NCBI GenBank assembly: GCA_963674975.1
Contig: OY771913.1
Span: 1,550,001-1,614,000, forward strand
Length of the DNA stretch: 64,000 nucleotides
From: UBA4781 sp963674975
GTDB lineage: Bacteria; Chloroflexota; Anaerolineae; Anaerolineales; Anaerolineaceae
Direction of reading: 5' to 3'
Shown: in pieces, positions 34,630 through 43,859 of the stretch
Layout: each line of letters begins with the position of its first letter
Numbering within the stretch: position 1 is the first letter of the stretch
The notes under the pieces: generated by a model
The model's input: only the letters and a program-made list of their open reading frames with translations
Databases searched by the model: none
Told to the model about the DNA's origin: nothing
Made by a program: the position numbers and the translations under genes

Positions 34630-34962
34630 TTATTCCGTGAGATCCTCGATCTCGGCGGAAGATGCATTCTTTTTTACAGAATCAATCCCATTTTCCATAC
34701 CGGATTTGGAATTATACATTTCGCTCTTCCCGATAGGCTCGTTGTTTTTAGCTTTTAAGACAAAATAGAATTTCCCGTTGCTGGATTCTTTCCGTTCAAA
34801 TTGACCGTCATCTTTTGAATTCTTGCGGACTGATTCGATGCCGTTTTTTGCACTGGCTTTGGCGGTATAACGCTCACTGGTGAGAATGATCTCGCCGTTG
34901 CCGGCTTTCAGATTGAACATGAACTGATCTTTACTTTTTTTCAATACAAACTTGGCTGCCAT
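34630..34962 (-). CDS. DUF1508 (YegP-like) protein with two repeats
   Basis: 110 residues made of two similar halves (about 1-50 and 54-105), each with the pattern FxF.LKA.N.E.I..SE.Y..K...NGI.SV as in E. coli YegP. Function unknown; the fold is small and beta-rich. It ends in an acidic tail (EIEDLTE). It is monocistronic and well expressed in appearance (strong ribosome site AGGAG). Confidence 0.88.
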   Translation of the reverse strand: MAAKFVLKKSKDQFMFNLKAGNGEIILTSERYTAKASAKNGIESVRKNSKDDGQFERKESSNGKFYFVLKAKNNEPIGKSEMYNSKSGMENGIDSVKKNASSAEIEDLTE

Positions 34963-35095
34963 TTATTTCTCCTTCTGAAATATTACTATTTTCTTCATTT
35001 ATTATTATATAAAGCTGGATAAGAGAAACAAACTTAAGAATTGTTGATGGAATTCATATAAAAGAATTGAGAGATGGAAGGATTATACTGAAATT

Positions 35096-35515
35096 ATGGT
35101 GGATTTCTCTGAACTGATCATTGATGAATCGGAACTGCAGTTCCGTTTTTTCCATTCCTCAGGACCGGGCGGGCAGAATGTCAATAAAGTTGCCACGGCA
35201 GTGCAGCTGCGCTTCGATGCGGCGCACAGCCCTTCTCTTTCAGAACCGGTGCGGGAACGGTTGATGGATCTGGCTGGTAGCCGGATGACTAAAGATGGAG
35301 AATTGATCATCACTTCCAGCCGTTATCGTACTCAGGAAGCAAATAAGGAAGAGGCTGTCAGGCGGTTGAGGATGCTGCTTCAAGAAGCTGCTCGCCCCCC
35401 GCGCAAGCGCAGACACACCCGCCCCTCCCGCGCAGCGGTAGAACGCAGGCTGCAGCACAAACGCAGGCATGCCATTAAAAAGAGCGAACGACGATTGAAA
35501 AAATTTGAGGACTAG
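35096..35515 (+). CDS. arfB: Peptidyl-tRNA hydrolase ArfB (ribosome rescue)
   Basis: 139 residues. The GGQ motif is at residues 25-27 in HSSGPGGQNVNKV, and the C-terminal ~45 residues are very basic (RKRRHTRPSRAAVERR), the tail that enters the empty mRNA channel. The domain that reads stop codons is missing, so it frees stalled ribosomes without a stop codon. TATACT at 35084-35089 lies 6 bases before the ATG, so the transcript is probably leaderless. Confidence 0.92.
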   Translation: MVDFSELIIDESELQFRFFHSSGPGGQNVNKVATAVQLRFDAAHSPSLSEPVRERLMDLAGSRMTKDGELIITSSRYRTQEANKEEAVRRLRMLLQEAARPPRKRRHTRPSRAAVERRLQHKRRHAIKKSERRLKKFED

Positions 35516-35524
35516 AAATAAGTT

Positions 35525-36235
35525 TTATTTTTCGTAGATCTTTTTGTATTCCGGATCTTTACGGATATTTTCGAAATCGGGGTCTTCTTTAGACCATTCT
35601 TTCATTTCCGGGTTCATCTTGAGGGCTTTCTTCAAGGTGGCAATGGCTTTTTTCTTCATCCCGGAAACAGAATAAAAACAAGCCAGGTTGTAAATGGCTA
35701 TGTATTCCCATTCAGGTAGAATTTTTAGCTGGGCTACCAGGTTTTCCTGCAGGGCGACCCCCTCTTGCAGGTGATCATGTTCGGCGAGATAGCGAGCATA
35801 ATGCCATTCATCGTGCCAGCAGTCACCCAGAAATTGGTGATACAGTGCCCGCCCGCGCATCCACTCATATTTTTCAGTGTCGGTGAGTTCTTCTTCGCTG
35901 AGCTTATCAAGCCATTTCAATACTTCCCCTCTGACGTGCTTGTGTTCCTTTAAAACAACATCCCATGAATCATTTTTATGTTCTTCAAGCACCCCATCGT
36001 TGATGATATTGATATCTTCGGGCATCTTCTTTACTTCTTCTCCCCTGGCAGAAGCCTGCAGCCTCTCGAGAAAAATATTCCACCAGAATGAACTGTGGAC
36101 GATCACATCTTTAAACCCCCAGCGTTCGGTAGAACCGGTTTCCTTCTTTTCTTTTTCCGAAAGATTATCGATCAGCATCTGCTGATCTTCGGAAACAACT
36201 TCAATGATCTTTCTTATTTTTTCTTTTATGCTCAT
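35525..36235 (-). CDS. DinB/ClbS-like protein with C-terminal TPR
   Basis: 236 residues from the ATG at 36233-36235. The N-terminal ~150 residues form a four-helix bundle of the DinB superfamily, with TERWGFKDVIVHSSFWWNIF and HDEWHYARYLAEH supplying His residues for a metal. The C-terminus holds a tetratricopeptide-like helix pair (YNLACFYSVSGMKKKAIATLKKAL). Family members include thiol transferases and cyclopropane hydrolases; activity here is unknown. Convergent with arfB. Confidence 0.75.
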   Translation of the reverse strand: MSIKEKIRKIIEVVSEDQQMLIDNLSEKEKKETGSTERWGFKDVIVHSSFWWNIFLERLQASARGEEVKKMPEDINIINDGVLEEHKNDSWDVVLKEHKHVRGEVLKWLDKLSEEELTDTEKYEWMRGRALYHQFLGDCWHDEWHYARYLAEHDHLQEGVALQENLVAQLKILPEWEYIAIYNLACFYSVSGMKKKAIATLKKALKMNPEMKEWSKEDPDFENIRKDPEYKKIYEK

Positions 36236-36381
36236 GGCTTCACCTGCTTTTCTCTGAGTGGTACCCTGATTGTAACAAAGGAAAGAAAAGAAACCAATAT
36301 ACAATCGTACTGTACCTGTTTGATGGATGATATTTTCATTTTTTTTCCTGTTTCCCCTGAAAATATGTTTTTAATATAAGG

Positions 36382-37287
36382 TCAGGAATTTACGGGCTGA
36401 TATTTATTTACCATGCTTATTCCGAACAAGATCAAAGCGCCGCCCAATAAGGAATACAGGGTAATTGTTTCATGCAGGATTATCGAAGCGATCACCGCGG
36501 TCGCGATCGGTTCGATATAGAGGTATGCGCCCACACTGGCGGAAGATAACTTTTGTAGTGCGTCGTAGTAAAAAATGTAAGCCAGGAATGTGCAGAAAAT
36601 ACCGAGATAAAAAATACTACCCCATCCAGAAAAACTCATGGAGGGAATAACCCGCCATTCTTTTTCAAGCACAAACTGAATGGTGGTCAGAAGCCAGCCA
36701 AAGAGGATGGAAAAGAAAGTTGTTTTCAGTGCAGATTCACGCTGCAGTTTCTTGCGTAATAGAATGGAGTAGATTGCCCAGTTAGGAGAGCTGAGCAAGA
36801 CGAGCAAGTCTCCCGGAGCGCCAAAACCATCTCGAAACAGCCCGGCAACATTCCCACTGGAGATCACAGTTAATACACCGAGCGTGGACAGAATAACGCC
36901 AGCCACGCTCAATTTGCTTAATTTTTCTTTTAAGAACATCCACCCAAATAGAACCATAAAAAGAGGAGTTGAGGCGACAATCCAGGCGGTGGTGGAAGCT
37001 TGTGAGGTAACCAATCCATTGGACTGCAGCCATTGGTGCAGGGTGACTCCTATAAATCCCAGCAGAGTATATTCGCCAACTTCTTTCCAGCTTGTAAGTT
37101 TGAATAGCCCTTTTTTGAGAATGATAGGGAGCAGGCAGAGCAGTCCGATCAAAAAACGCAGCCAAACTGCCGCTACAGGGGATGCGGCTTGAACAGATAC
37201 TTTTGTGGCAATGAATGATCCCCCCCAGAAGATGACTGCCAGAACCATTTCAACTTTTGTTATGAAGAGTGGATCTTTGTTTGACAT
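36382..37287 (-). CDS. EamA-type (DMT superfamily) transporter
   Basis: 301 residues with about ten transmembrane helices in two EamA halves (IFWGGSFIATKVS near 15 and the repeat near 165). It probably exports an amino acid, metabolite or drug. It begins one base after the stop of the YjbQ-family gene, so the two are co-transcribed. Substrate unknown. Confidence 0.88.
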   Translation of the reverse strand: MSNKDPLFITKVEMVLAVIFWGGSFIATKVSVQAASPVAAVWLRFLIGLLCLLPIILKKGLFKLTSWKEVGEYTLLGFIGVTLHQWLQSNGLVTSQASTTAWIVASTPLFMVLFGWMFLKEKLSKLSVAGVILSTLGVLTVISSGNVAGLFRDGFGAPGDLLVLLSSPNWAIYSILLRKKLQRESALKTTFFSILFGWLLTTIQFVLEKEWRVIPSMSFSGWGSIFYLGIFCTFLAYIFYYDALQKLSSASVGAYLYIEPIATAVIASIILHETITLYSLLGGALILFGISMVNKYQPVNS

Positions 37288-37288
37288 T

Positions 37289-37711
37289 TCAGATTGTTTT
37301 CAGGCAGCGGATCAATAACTCACGACGATGCGGGCGGGAACGGTGTTCAAAAAGAAAAATACCCTGCCAGGTGCCCAGACTCAACCGTCCATCATCAATC
37401 GGAACAGTCAAGCTGCTCTGCATAAGCGTGCTGCGGATATGAGAGGGGGAATCATCTGGACCTTCAAAAGTATGACGATACCAGGGCTGTCCTTCAGGAG
37501 CGATGCGCTCATAGAATTCTTCTACGTCACTGCGTGCGCTGGGGTCGCATGCCTCACAGGTGGAGAGTGAAGCACTGGTATGGGGAAGAAACAGAAAACA
37601 TACTCCTTCCTGAACCTGCCATTCTCGCACCAGTGTCTGAATCCGGTCGGTGATCTCAAGCATGCCTTTTCCATGTGTTTCAATGTGAATAGTAGTTTTC
37701 AGCCAGTCCAT
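37289..37711 (-). CDS. YjbQ family (UPF0047) protein
   Basis: 140 residues from the ATG at 37709-37711 behind AAGGA. Motifs FLPHTSASLSTCE, YRHTFEGPDDSPSH and GTWQGIFLFEHR are conserved in YjbQ proteins, some of which have weak thiamine-phosphate synthase activity. The conserved His and Asp residues suggest a small metal-binding enzyme. It is translated just before the DMT exporter. Confidence 0.9.
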   Translation of the reverse strand: MDWLKTTIHIETHGKGMLEITDRIQTLVREWQVQEGVCFLFLPHTSASLSTCEACDPSARSDVEEFYERIAPEGQPWYRHTFEGPDDSPSHIRSTLMQSSLTVPIDDGRLSLGTWQGIFLFEHRSRPHRRELLIRCLKTI

Positions 37712-37822
37712 GGAAATCCTTTCTTGAGTGATTCCCAATTTTAGTCGATTTTTTGTTAATGGAGTATTTATATTTGTACATGATAAAAAAGGTCTAAAAT
37801 GTTTATATAACCTAAGGAGTGT

Positions 37823-39124
37823 ATGACCAATCAAATAAATGAGTTAAAAAGACACACTGGAAAACTACCGCAAAAAAAAGTGGATCTCTTTTTTCAGATC
37901 AGCAGGCTTGTTCAGGAGCAAGACGACCACAATACCACTCTTAAAAACATCATTGATCAGATCATCCAATTTACCGAGGCAGATGAAGGATATTTATTTC
38001 TCCATGAAAAACAGGAATTTATTCCTTTCATTCTGCGCAATTCCAACCATACTGAAATTTCCCCAACCAAACTTAAAGTCCCACTGATACTTATCAAACA
38101 ATCACTAGAGGACAATCGACCGTATCTGATCCGGGATGTACAGAAGGATGAGCGATTGAAAGACATGTTGAGTGTTTCTGCTTTTCGCATTCACTCTCTT
38201 TTGTGTATACCTATCAGTGTAAATCGAAGGACTCAGGGAGTGCTGTATCTGCAGAGAACCAGGAAAAGGATCCCTTTCCAGTATGACCATCTTGAATGGG
38301 TTAAAGCTGTAGTCTTTTCCATTGGATTGCTGCTGGAAAATTCAGAATTAAAGGAAATGACTCTTGAAAAAGGGCGCATGCAGAGAGAAATGCAGATGGC
38401 TCGGGATGTGCAGAGAAGCCTCATTCCCCAAGGAGTTCCTCAATATTCCGGATGGGAGGGAGCGTACTGCTGGATGCCTGCTTTTGAGGTCGGCGGCGAT
38501 TATTTTGATTTTATTCCCATCGATGACCATACGCTGGGATTAGTGATCGCGGATGTATCGGATAAAGGGATGCCGGCGGCTCTCTTTATGGCACTCTCGC
38601 GCACCATTTTGCGGGCTGTGATCGGGAATCAGGCGGATGCGGCATCAGTAATAAAAAGAGCGAACCAGCTTATCCATCATGATGCACAGGAAGGCATGTT
38701 TATCACGCTATTCTTTGCTGTTCTTGATCTTAATACCGGCGAGCTGACTTATGTAAATGGCGGGCATAATCCGCCGCTGTATTATCAGCATGAACATCAA
38801 GCCCTGATCGAATTGCTTCCAACGGGAATGGCGGTTGGCATAGAAGTCAGTGCGGTCTATGCCCAGAAGAAAATCAAATTGGAAAAAGGTGATTTTATTT
38901 TCCTGTATACTGATGGCGCCCTGGATGCAATGGTGCGTGAAAAGAAATTCAATGAAAAGGAATTGAATGAATTTATTTACAGACACCGCAATGCAGATCC
39001 AGAGAGGATCATCTTATTATTAAAAGAGAAATTATGCGGAACGAATTCCAGCGCTTCATCCCAAGATGATCTCACCATGATCGTGTGGAAAAGAACTGCT
39101 GATGAAGGAAAAGTTCATCCCTAA
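37823..39124 (+). CDS. GAF-PP2C (SpoIIE/RsbU-like) serine phosphatase
   Basis: 433 residues. A GAF sensor domain (about 15-175), a short coiled linker (MQREMQMARDVQRSLIPQ near 190) and a PP2C-type phosphatase with GGDYFDF (near 222), ADVSDKGMPAALFM and the later NGGHNPPL and SSASQDDLTM acids. It probably dephosphorylates an anti-anti-sigma factor in a stress response, but no partner genes are nearby. ATG follows AAGGAG. Its end overlaps the convergent comEC-like gene by 4 bases. Confidence 0.92.
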   Translation: MTNQINELKRHTGKLPQKKVDLFFQISRLVQEQDDHNTTLKNIIDQIIQFTEADEGYLFLHEKQEFIPFILRNSNHTEISPTKLKVPLILIKQSLEDNRPYLIRDVQKDERLKDMLSVSAFRIHSLLCIPISVNRRTQGVLYLQRTRKRIPFQYDHLEWVKAVVFSIGLLLENSELKEMTLEKGRMQREMQMARDVQRSLIPQGVPQYSGWEGAYCWMPAFEVGGDYFDFIPIDDHTLGLVIADVSDKGMPAALFMALSRTILRAVIGNQADAASVIKRANQLIHHDAQEGMFITLFFAVLDLNTGELTYVNGGHNPPLYYQHEHQALIELLPTGMAVGIEVSAVYAQKKIKLEKGDFIFLYTDGALDAMVREKKFNEKELNEFIYRHRNADPERIILLLKEKLCGTNSSASSQDDLTMIVWKRTADEGKVHP

Positions 39125-40641
39125 CCGGGTTCTGGTGCAAGAGACCGCTTTTTCTGACGAAGTACAACAAAAACGATCAGCAAATTTAAAGCCATACTGA
39201 TCCAAAAACCAAGACGTGGATCGATCTCAAGTTCTGATGGGAACAGCGAGAAAAACAGCACGACCTTATCGTTGAATGCGGCAATGAGCCAGGCAAACAA
39301 GCCGACAAATCTGCCGAACGGATAAAACAGCAGCCCACAGATCAGTGCTGCTCCTCCAAGGAGCATGATGGCAGGCTGCAAGGGGAGAATGAGTAAATTC
39401 ACCAGCGGGGAGAGCAGGGAATATTCCTGAAATTGTGAAGCAAGGATAGGAAAAGTTGCCAGCTGTGCGGAAAAAGTCGTGATAACAAAATCGTTGATGA
39501 TATTGAGAATGAACTCCTTCGAAGGAATCTGACTTTTCTCAAGTGCAGCAGACACTTTTTGCATGAAGAAATCCGCATACATTAAGATCCCAAAAGTAGC
39601 GAAAATAGAAAGCTGAAAACTGACATCCCAAAGGATGAAGGGATTGATGAGTGCCATACAGGCGGCAGTGATGGAGAGAACATGGATACCGATGATCTTG
39701 CGTCCGATGAGATACGCTGGAATGGAAATGACGCCCATGATGGCGGCACGTACAACCGGGGGTTGAGCGCCAACGAAGATGGTGTAAATACCAACTGCCA
39801 GGATGGAAAAGGCTGCTCCAATGCGGTACGGGAAAATACGGCAAAATATTTTACTGATAATGGCGGAAATTAACGCAATATTGAAACCGGAGATAGCAAC
39901 GATGTGCGCGGTGCCGGTCAAGCGGAATGCTTCACTCAGGTAATCTGGAATACGTCCCTCCAGACCAAGTAAAATGCCAGCCAGCAGTTCACTTTCAGGA
40001 AAAGGAATGATCGACTGCAGAACCTGATACGCCCTCTGGCGAAGATCATACAGCGCACCCATGCACGAAAAACCCTGCTCGCTGCTTTCTTCCAGAACAG
40101 TTGGATAATACATCTGGAAATCGATCCCCTCACGCTTCAGCCAGGAAGCATGCACTTTTTCTCCTTCTGTAATGGTAGAAATCAAAGTTCCCTCGATTTC
40201 AAGGGAAGTATGGTAGGTGAATTGAAAGGCTGCCGGCAGCCGCACTTTTACTTTTCCCTGCACAGGCAGCCAGGTTCCCGAAGAATCCAAAACAGCCTGA
40301 ATATCCAGGACTGTTTCGCCGTAATCAATGGATTCCAAGGTCGGCTCCACGACCCGCGCTTGAAAAATGTGCTGTTCACCGATCAGCGAGCCTGCCAGAG
40401 CAGATGGAGCTGATTGCTCTGAGTAAACCTGGTAGCGCATAGAGCCGCAGAAAAATGAGACCAGCAGCAGTGCCAGAAAAAACACTCCGCTGGATTTCTT
40501 TCTTTTTATGAAAGCGATAAGAAGAAATAAAGTGCTGAACAGGAGCGCCGTGAACCAGGTCGTTGAAATTACGGTAACTCCTGCCGTGATGATCCCAGCT
40601 AAAAAAGCTGCTGCCATCCAGAGGAGCACCAGTTTAGGCAT
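39121..40641 (-). CDS. comEC: ComEC/Rec2-type DNA-uptake membrane protein without metallo-beta-lactamase domain
   Basis: 506 residues. The N-terminal DUF4131-type region (to about 170) and the Competence domain with many helices (GTAHIVAISGFNIALI near 245) match ComEC. The usual C-terminal metallo-beta-lactamase nuclease domain is absent and the gene ends at a true stop, so it is about 250 residues shorter than Bacillus ComEC. The starting ATG is 2 bases after the acyltransferase stop and lacks a ribosome site, so translation is probably coupled. Confidence 0.88.
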   Translation of the reverse strand: MPKLVLLWMAAAFLAGIITAGVTVISTTWFTALLFSTLFLLIAFIKRKKSSGVFFLALLLVSFFCGSMRYQVYSEQSAPSALAGSLIGEQHIFQARVVEPTLESIDYGETVLDIQAVLDSSGTWLPVQGKVKVRLPAAFQFTYHTSLEIEGTLISTITEGEKVHASWLKREGIDFQMYYPTVLEESSEQGFSCMGALYDLRQRAYQVLQSIIPFPESELLAGILLGLEGRIPDYLSEAFRLTGTAHIVAISGFNIALISAIISKIFCRIFPYRIGAAFSILAVGIYTIFVGAQPPVVRAAIMGVISIPAYLIGRKIIGIHVLSITAACMALINPFILWDVSFQLSIFATFGILMYADFFMQKVSAALEKSQIPSKEFILNIINDFVITTFSAQLATFPILASQFQEYSLLSPLVNLLILPLQPAIMLLGGAALICGLLFYPFGRFVGLFAWLIAAFNDKVVLFFSLFPSELEIDPRLGFWISMALNLLIVFVVLRQKKRSLAPEPG

Positions 40642-40643
40642 AG

Positions 40644-41303
40644 CTACACAGCGAATTCTTTCAATCGAGGGTGGTTTTTATAAAAGCCTTGATATTTCTC
40701 AGGTAAAAGGACCGCAATACGACACATGATCTCTTCGGTGTAGCGCGCAAGAATTTCTGACCGATCTTCAGAATCAGTAATTGGAGATAAGGTGAAAGAT
40801 TTGCCAAAACGGGCGATCATATGTGGTTTTTTGAAATGCTTAAACTCATCTATTGCTAGTTCAGTTCCCTGGATACCGGTAGGAACAATCGGCACATTGC
40901 TTTTCAACGCCAGCATGGCTGTACCGGGTTTTCCTTCGCCCAGCGCATGCGTCTGGCTGCGCGATCCTTCCGGAGCAATACCCAATGCTCTTCCCTGAGC
41001 GAGGGCTTGAGAAGCTTTGCGAATAGCGGTGAAATCAGCCACATCACGATCGATCCAGATCCCCTCGGCTGTTTCTGAGAACCAACGGATAAAAGGATGA
41101 GATTGATATTTTGTGGTGATCAGCGCGGTAATATCCGGTCGGCGGGGATTGACAAAAAGAAGCGGGGAATCAATATATGAGAGATGATTGAGTGCAAAGA
41201 TCACGCCCCCTTCTGTGGGGATATTCTCCAAACCGATGAATTGGGTTCTGGTAAGATGGCGCATAAGGAAACGTACGATGCACTGCAGAGTTGATCTCTT
41301 CAC
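40644..41303 (-). CDS. plsC: 1-acyl-glycerol-3-phosphate acyltransferase
   Basis: 219 residues. The catalytic His-x4-Asp is NHLSYID near residue 38, with APEGSRSQ (EGSR) near 110 and PIVPTGIQGTE near 136. It makes phosphatidic acid for membrane lipids. The start is GTG at 41301-41303 behind a strong GAGGAGAG site. It lies between prsW-like and comEC-like genes. Confidence 0.9.
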   Translation of the reverse strand: MKRSTLQCIVRFLMRHLTRTQFIGLENIPTEGGVIFALNHLSYIDSPLLFVNPRRPDITALITTKYQSHPFIRWFSETAEGIWIDRDVADFTAIRKASQALAQGRALGIAPEGSRSQTHALGEGKPGTAMLALKSNVPIVPTGIQGTELAIDEFKHFKKPHMIARFGKSFTLSPITDSEDRSEILARYTEEIMCRIAVLLPEKYQGFYKNHPRLKEFAV

Positions 41304-41319
41304 TGGTTTCTCTCCTCGT

Positions 41320-42576
41320 TTATTCTACTTCATTCATAGTAACCCTGCTGTCGCTGTTTCTATGCGTTTTATTGTGAAATTCATCTTTTAATTTTATATT
41401 CATTTTCCACAGGAAGAACAAAATAAAAATCCATTCCAGAACCAATGCAGCAACAATGATCGTTCCCCATGTAGAAGAAGACAACCAGCCGCCTTCTGTT
41501 TCTGAGAGAGAGGTCAGACTGTTAAGGACTGCTAGGGTATTCCATGTTCCATGCAGGAGAACCGCGAGGAAGAGATATTTAGGCAGAGAACTCTTTTTTT
41601 CCTGAGTCATTGAACAGGCATAACCGTAGCCTACCAGCCCGCTGCAGGTTATATGCAGCAGTGCGGTGGCTGAGCGCAGAAGAATGTTTTCGACCCATTC
41701 TCCTCCCCCAAATTGAATGATCATACCTGTGCTTTCGAAGAATGCAAAAGCGGCTCCAAAATACAAGCCCAGAATGAAACCGTGTATAGGAGAAAGAGAG
41801 CGTTTTCGAAGCGCCCACAAGGCTGCCGGTTTCAGACTTTCTTCAATAAATGGAGCAGCACACCCAACAAGAAAGACCGCAGCAGCTACGATCCAGGGAT
41901 TTTGAAGGAAAATGAGAATATAGTGTTCTATGGATTCCATGTTGAATTGCGTGAGATCCTGCGGGATAGTTACCATATTCATCATTTGTTGAAATACAGG
42001 CTGAAAATTGAGGTAAACCAAAACACCGGCGATGATCAGTGCAAAGATGATCAATTCGATCAAAATGATCATGACAATGACATAACTCGTACCAAGACTT
42101 AAGGCTGCCGTTTGTTTTCTAACGGTTATATTAGGAAGTGATCGTTTTCCAAATTCGACGAACCACCATATAGGAATACAGATGAACAGCGGAGTCAGGT
42201 AGATCTGGATCAACAGGACGTTCTGATCGGCAGCAAAAAAGTAAAAAAGAGCAAGGGAAACAGCCCACACAAGCAAGGCTATCGAGGCAAAAAGGAAGGA
42301 CCTGCTTTCGGGCTGAAAAGAGGTTTTTACCTGAGACGGTTTTTTTATAGCATTGACCAGCGCGAAAAAATGGACGATTGACAGAAAAATACAGATAGAG
42401 CCAATGGTAAAGAGAAGCTGGCTCTCTGCCTTGTAAATTTCTGGTTCTGCGAGTAATAGAGAGCCGCCAGCAAAACAGCTGGCGGCACTGAAAACAGTGA
42501 TAAGAAATGCGATCAAACTAAGAATGAATTGGCTGATCTTCAACCAATCATTTTTTCTTTTTTCAACCTCTATCAT
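41320..42576 (-). CDS. PrsW-family intramembrane protease
   Basis: 418 residues with about ten transmembrane helices. Motifs APFIEESLKPAALW (paired Glu), GLYFGAAFAFFES and LLHGTWN match the catalytic motifs of PrsW-type glutamic/metallo proteases, which cut membrane proteins such as anti-sigma factors. Its start overlaps the stop of the preceding DsbA-cyclophilin gene (ATGA), so translation is coupled. Target unknown. Confidence 0.85.
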   Translation of the reverse strand: MIEVEKRKNDWLKISQFILSLIAFLITVFSAASCFAGGSLLLAEPEIYKAESQLLFTIGSICIFLSIVHFFALVNAIKKPSQVKTSFQPESRSFLFASIALLVWAVSLALFYFFAADQNVLLIQIYLTPLFICIPIWWFVEFGKRSLPNITVRKQTAALSLGTSYVIVMIILIELIIFALIIAGVLVYLNFQPVFQQMMNMVTIPQDLTQFNMESIEHYILIFLQNPWIVAAAVFLVGCAAPFIEESLKPAALWALRKRSLSPIHGFILGLYFGAAFAFFESTGMIIQFGGGEWVENILLRSATALLHITCSGLVGYGYACSMTQEKKSSLPKYLFLAVLLHGTWNTLAVLNSLTSLSETEGGWLSSSTWGTIIVAALVLEWIFILFFLWKMNIKLKDEFHNKTHRNSDSRVTMNEVE

Positions 42577-43826
42577 TTTTCAACAATGGTTATGTTCGTG
42601 ATGCTGTCTGTGAAGAGTTCAGCCGGATCCAGGGAGAAGGAACGATCCTCGATGGTGTTCAATACATCCATTCCTTCAATGACTTTCCCGAATACTGAAT
42701 ATCCGTAGGGGAATTCGTAGCCGGTAACGGTGCCTTTGGTGATCATGAACATACCGGTATTGTAGCCAACTCCCAGCATGTTGAAGGAAACAAGCAGACC
42801 CTCTTCATCCAGTGTTTGATCTGAGGATTCATTGTAAAAAGAGAATCCGGGGTTGCCGTATTGAGTATTGGTTGGATCTCCACTGATCATGTATTCACTG
42901 GTAGCAACGAATACATCGTTATTCTCGTACCAGCCATTTTCTACCAGGTACTTGAAATAAGCAACTGTATAAGGAGCTTCGTCTTCATATAGATCGACGA
43001 TGATATCGCCTTTTGTGGTGGAAATTACCGCCTGCAGGTCGCCCGAGAAATCAGTATCGAGAGAGGGGCAGGTTCCCAGCATGCGATCAGAGTTCTCCAT
43101 AAGATTGATCAAGATTTCAAACAATGCCAGGCTGCGGCTCTGATGATACTGTCTGTTATTGACATAAAGAGTTGGGGTGCCTGTAATTCCAATTTCATTG
43201 ACAGTCTCTCGACTGTGATCAATTTTTGCTTTGGTTTCTTCATCTTCCATGTCAGTGTTGAATTGATCAACATCCATACCAAAGGCGGTGGCTTGTTCAT
43301 CTAGCCAGGTATGGAATTCATCTGTGGTGTAGTAATACCAGGTAGCTTGATTTTCGAAAAGAACATCTTTCATCTCGGTAAACTTGCCCTGCATATTTGA
43401 TGCTTCGGCGGCTTGTGCGGCAAGATATGAGTTTTCACTGGTAGCTACATAACGGAAAACAATGCGGACATCCTGAGGGAACAGGGATTGCAGTGATTCG
43501 AGAATGGGTTCCAGACTTGCGCAGTGGGAGCAGGTAAAGTTGCTGTAAGTAATGAAGGTATACTTTGCGTCTGCTGGACCATAAGAAAGATCTTCATCAG
43601 TGACAGCCGGTACCTTATCATCGACGGGAGCTAAAATGATATCATCAACGATGTTATATTGCTTGCATGTGTCATTTTCAGTTGTAACAGGAGCAGCGGT
43701 TGGTACGGCGGTAGCGCTTTCTGCTGACTGATCCGATCCTGTTGAGGATGTCGAATCCCCGTTATTTGAGCACGCTGCGATGAAAAGAACACCAAGCAAT
43801 AGAAAAATGGTTATATATTTACGCAT
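42573..43826 (-). CDS. Lipoprotein fusing a DsbA-like thioredoxin domain and a cyclophilin domain
   Basis: 417 residues. Signal peptide with lipobox AAC (Cys19). Residues about 75-240 form a DsbA/DsbG-like domain with the CxxC site NFTCSHCAS. Residues about 255-417 form a cyclophilin fold (AVISTTKGDIIVDLYEDEAP, GKVIEGMDVLNTI). The cyclophilin active-site FHR motif reads FVAT and QFFI reads MFMI, so the isomerase part is probably inactive. It would fold or reshuffle exported proteins on the cell surface. Translation-coupled to the PrsW gene. Confidence 0.88.
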   Translation of the reverse strand: MRKYITIFLLLGVLFIAACSNNGDSTSSTGSDQSAESATAVPTAAPVTTENDTCKQYNIVDDIILAPVDDKVPAVTDEDLSYGPADAKYTFITYSNFTCSHCASLEPILESLQSLFPQDVRIVFRYVATSENSYLAAQAAEASNMQGKFTEMKDVLFENQATWYYYTTDEFHTWLDEQATAFGMDVDQFNTDMEDEETKAKIDHSRETVNEIGITGTPTLYVNNRQYHQSRSLALFEILINLMENSDRMLGTCPSLDTDFSGDLQAVISTTKGDIIVDLYEDEAPYTVAYFKYLVENGWYENNDVFVATSEYMISGDPTNTQYGNPGFSFYNESSDQTLDEEGLLVSFNMLGVGYNTGMFMITKGTVTGYEFPYGYSVFGKVIEGMDVLNTIEDRSFSLDPAELFTDSITNITIVEK

Positions 43827-43859
43827 GGAAAATCCCTTTCTTTTCTATATAAGAGTATT

